From contig CAAEUQ010000181.1 of the NCBI GenBank assembly GCA_900759005.1, positions 1 to 14,581 of the forward strand: a stretch of DNA of 14,581 bases, written 5' to 3'. The position numbers were made by a program, and so were the translations under genes. Below are positions 12,957 to 14,581 of the stretch, one piece after another. The notes under the pieces are model-generated. The model made no database searches. It was not told where the DNA came from and was given only the letters and a program-made list of their open reading frames with translations. This DNA is from Clostridia bacterium. GTDB lineage: Bacteria > Bacillota > Clostridia > Christensenellales > Aristaeellaceae. The number at the start of each line of letters is the position of its first letter. Within the stretch, counting starts at the first letter, position 1.

Positions 12957-13904
12957 ATGACCGAAAGAAACGTACCGGTTTACATTGTGACGGGCTTTCT
13001 TGAGAGCGGGAAGACCAAATTCGTGTCCGAAATGCTGGCGGACGATGGCTTCTCCGAGGGCGAACGCACGCTTCTGATTTGCTGCGAAGAGGGCGAGGAG
13101 GAATACGATCCGAAGCTTTTACGCAAATCCAATACCGTGAAGGTCGACCTCGAAGAGATGGAGGATATGGCGCGCTTCGTCGAGCTGGACGAAACGTATA
13201 TGCCCGAGCGCGTGTTCATCGAATTCAACAGCACGTGGAAGCTCGAAAATCTTTATGCGGCGACGAAGCCTGAATGCTGGGGCCTTGCGCAGATTATCTG
13301 CCTGGTGGATTCCACGACGTTTGACGTATACATGAAGAATATGCGCACGTTTATGACCGACGGTCTGAACGAGGCGGATCTCGTGATCTTCAATCGCTGC
13401 ACGGAGGAAACGCCGAAGAGCCCGTATCGCCGCACGGTGCTGGCGATGAACAACACCGCGCGCATCTTCTTTGAAAATACCGACGGCTCGATGGAAGATG
13501 GCGTGAGCGACGAGGATTTGCCTTACGACGTAAGCGCGCCGGTGGTCGAGATTGAGGATACGCAGTTCGGCGTGTTCTATCTCGACGCGATGGAGCATCC
13601 AGACCGCTACGACGGCAAGACCATTCACGTCAAGGGCCGCGCGTTCCGCATGAACGGAATGCCGAAGAAATGCTTCGTGTTCGGCCGTCACGCGATGACC
13701 TGCTGCGTTAACGATATCGGCGGCATCGGGTATTTGTGCAAGATGCAGGGCGAGCTTCCGAAGAAGGACGCGTGGATCATGCTGACCGCGAAGGTCGAGG
13801 CGGCGTTCAGTCCGCTGCACAACCGCGACGCGATCATTCTGATTGCGCAGACGATCAATCCGGCGAAGCCGCCGGAAGAGGAAATCGTAACGTTCAATAA
13901 TTGA
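12957..13904 (+). CDS. Divergent CobW-like GTPase fused to a DUF1980/TIGR03943-like domain
   Basis: A 315-residue protein. The N-terminal P-loop domain has GFLESGKTK (13-21), IEFNSTW at the Walker B position (88-94) and NRCT (146-149) in place of NKxD. It lacks the CxCC motif of G3E metallochaperones, having ICCEEGEEEYD (41-51) instead. The C-terminal part (about 195-312) reads YDGKTIHVKGRAF and VFGRHAMTCCVNDIGGIG, which resembles the C-terminal domain of TIGR03943/DUF1980 proteins (the YcgQ type), partners of a COG0701 permease. I recall proteins of this layout in other Firmicutes. The start is ATG 12957 with AAAGGGAG upstream, shorter than the open frame beginning at 12921, which would overlap the hairpin. 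Probable role: metal-related, together with the GTPase upstream; the substrate is unknown. Confidence 0.85.
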   Translation: MTERNVPVYIVTGFLESGKTKFVSEMLADDGFSEGERTLLICCEEGEEEYDPKLLRKSNTVKVDLEEMEDMARFVELDETYMPERVFIEFNSTWKLENLYAATKPECWGLAQIICLVDSTTFDVYMKNMRTFMTDGLNEADLVIFNRCTEETPKSPYRRTVLAMNNTARIFFENTDGSMEDGVSDEDLPYDVSAPVVEIEDTQFGVFYLDAMEHPDRYDGKTIHVKGRAFRMNGMPKKCFVFGRHAMTCCVNDIGGIGYLCKMQGELPKKDAWIMLTAKVEAAFSPLHNRDAIILIAQTINPAKPPEEEIVTFNN

Positions 13905-13931
13905 AACTGATTTGACTTTTTCTTGAATGCG

Positions 13932-13960
13932 TTGAAATGTGCGAAAAAGTATGCTATCAT
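13932..13960 (+). promoter_or_regulatory. Promoter of the SH3-like secreted protein gene
   Basis: TTGAAA (13932-13937), 17-bp spacer, TATCAT (13955-13960) with TG one base upstream. It lies 27 bp before the start codon. No hairpin terminator is seen between the GTPase stop (13904) and here. Confidence 0.6.
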
Positions 13961-13987
13961 AAAAGCGGAAGAAACGGAGGTGGTTGC

Positions 13988-14485
13988 ATGAAGCGCAGAG
14001 CATGGAAGATGATTTTGTGTCTGGCGCTGGTCCTGACGTTTGCAATCGGCTCGACGGGCGCGTTTGCAGCCAAGGTGCCGACGGTGATGATTCTGAAGGT
14101 CAATACCGACGGTGCGCGCGTGCGCTCGGGCTCGGATACCGGTAATCAGGTGATTACCAGTCTGCGCAAGAATACGAAGGTGTTCTATATGGGCGCGAAC
14201 GACGGCGCGTTCTGCCTGATCCGCACGGTGGACGGCGTATTCGGCTATGTCTATCGCGGCTTCCTGGAGGGCTACGGCGCCGCGCGTCTCGATCAGATCT
14301 ATTACGCGGCGGAAGCGGGCGTGCATGTCTACAAGCAGCCGAGCACGAACGCGTCGCATTCGGGCAAGCTGGTCGCGAACGAGTGCGTGCTGGTGTTCGC
14401 AATTCGCGGCGACTGGGCGTTTGTCAAGCGGCTGAACGGCGCGAGCGGATTCATGCGCCTGAGCGATCTGAACAGCATTATGTAA
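13988..14485 (+). CDS. Secreted protein with bacterial SH3-like domains
   Basis: A 165-residue protein. The signal peptide is clear: basic MKRR, hydrophobic core (about 7-22), and a cleavage site near AFA-AK (about 27). The mature part shows the bacterial SH3 (SH3b) pattern GARVRSGSDTGNQVITSLRKNTKVFYM with a closing YVYRGFLEG, and a second, weaker SH3-like half, AGVHVYKQPSTNASHSGKL to GFMRLSDL. Such domains bind peptidoglycan or other cell-wall polymers. The start at 13988 is chosen because GGAGGT lies 6 bases upstream; the open frame extends back to 13937 but would lack a signal peptide start and cover the promoter. There is no catalytic domain, so it may be a wall-binding accessory protein. 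Confidence 0.85.
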   Translation: MKRRAWKMILCLALVLTFAIGSTGAFAAKVPTVMILKVNTDGARVRSGSDTGNQVITSLRKNTKVFYMGANDGAFCLIRTVDGVFGYVYRGFLEGYGAARLDQIYYAAEAGVHVYKQPSTNASHSGKLVANECVLVFAIRGDWAFVKRLNGASGFMRLSDLNSIM

Positions 14486-14499
14486 AGGGCAAAACCGAA

Positions 14500-14521
14500 A
14501 GCGTTCCTGAAGAGGAACGCT
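14500..14521 (-). terminator. Hairpin after the SH3-like gene, T-rich on the minus strand
   Basis: Arms AGCGTTCC (14500-14507) and GGAACGCT (14514-14521) with loop TGAAGA. On the minus strand it is followed by TTCGGTTTTG, so it reads better as a terminator of a gene entering from the right. It could act in both directions. Confidence 0.5.
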
Positions 14522-14547
14522 CAGACTGTCGAAAAACCCCGGAGAGC

Positions 14548-14571
14548 TCGAGAGGGCCGCAGCCCTCTCGA
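14548..14571. repeat. Perfect 10-bp hairpin at the right edge
   Basis: Arms TCGAGAGGGC (14548-14557) and GCCCTCTCGA (14562-14571) enclose CGCA. On the minus strand a GGGGTTTTTCG run follows 8 bases later. It may be part of an interspersed repeat continuing beyond the window or a second terminator for a leftward gene. Confidence 0.5.
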
Positions 14572-14581
14572 ACTTTCAATC

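Overview
The window looks like the chromosome of a fairly GC-rich Gram-positive anaerobe of the Bacillota (Clostridia; an uncultured gut or rumen lineage such as Christensenellales is my best guess). Supporting signs are strong AGGAGG ribosome binding sites on nearly every gene, an LCP-family cell-wall enzyme with a cytoplasmic basic tail, the FloA/NfeD pair, a VanZ-like protein and G3E GTPases of the type common in Firmicutes. Assignment below class is a guess.

Left edge (1-1090): debris of mobile DNA. The start of an IS5-type transposase with its own promoter runs off the left edge. It is followed by a frameshifted ParB-type partition gene remnant, an open stretch without a start codon, and two consecutive stem-loop terminators. 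Next come an LCP enzyme on the minus strand (1170-2417) with a clear promoter, and a 470-bp intergenic region holding a 149-bp repeat in about 1.9 tandem copies, rich in hairpins.

Centre (2841-9037, all minus strand): a seven-gene block read right to left: Nudix hydrolase, then NfeD, FloA (flotillin-like), an uncharacterised membrane-anchored acidic protein, an orphan LytTR response regulator, TldD and TldE. From NfeD onward the gaps are 43, 22, 60, 12 and 1 bp, so these six genes are probably one operon. NfeD has a promoter of its own and the Nudix gene has another. The theme is membrane microdomain organisation plus a metalloprotease for modified or unfolded peptides.

Right half (9141-14485, all plus strand): a pseudouridine catabolism operon (kinase PsuK, glycosidase PsuG) diverges from the Nudix gene. 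It ends in a hairpin. A second unit follows, with a VanZ-like membrane protein overlapping a CobW/G3E GTPase that carries a 103-residue His/Asp/Cys metal-binding insert. A second, divergent G3E GTPase fused to a DUF1980/TIGR03943-like domain lies after a strong intercistronic hairpin. The last gene is a secreted SH3-like protein with its own promoter. Hairpins at the right edge look like a terminator for a minus-strand gene beyond the window.

No rRNA, tRNA, CRISPR array or intact mobile element is visible. The most interesting parts are the paired G3E GTPases with the Cys/His-repeat insert, the FloA-RR-TldDE operon with its unknown small protein, and the 149-bp repeat.
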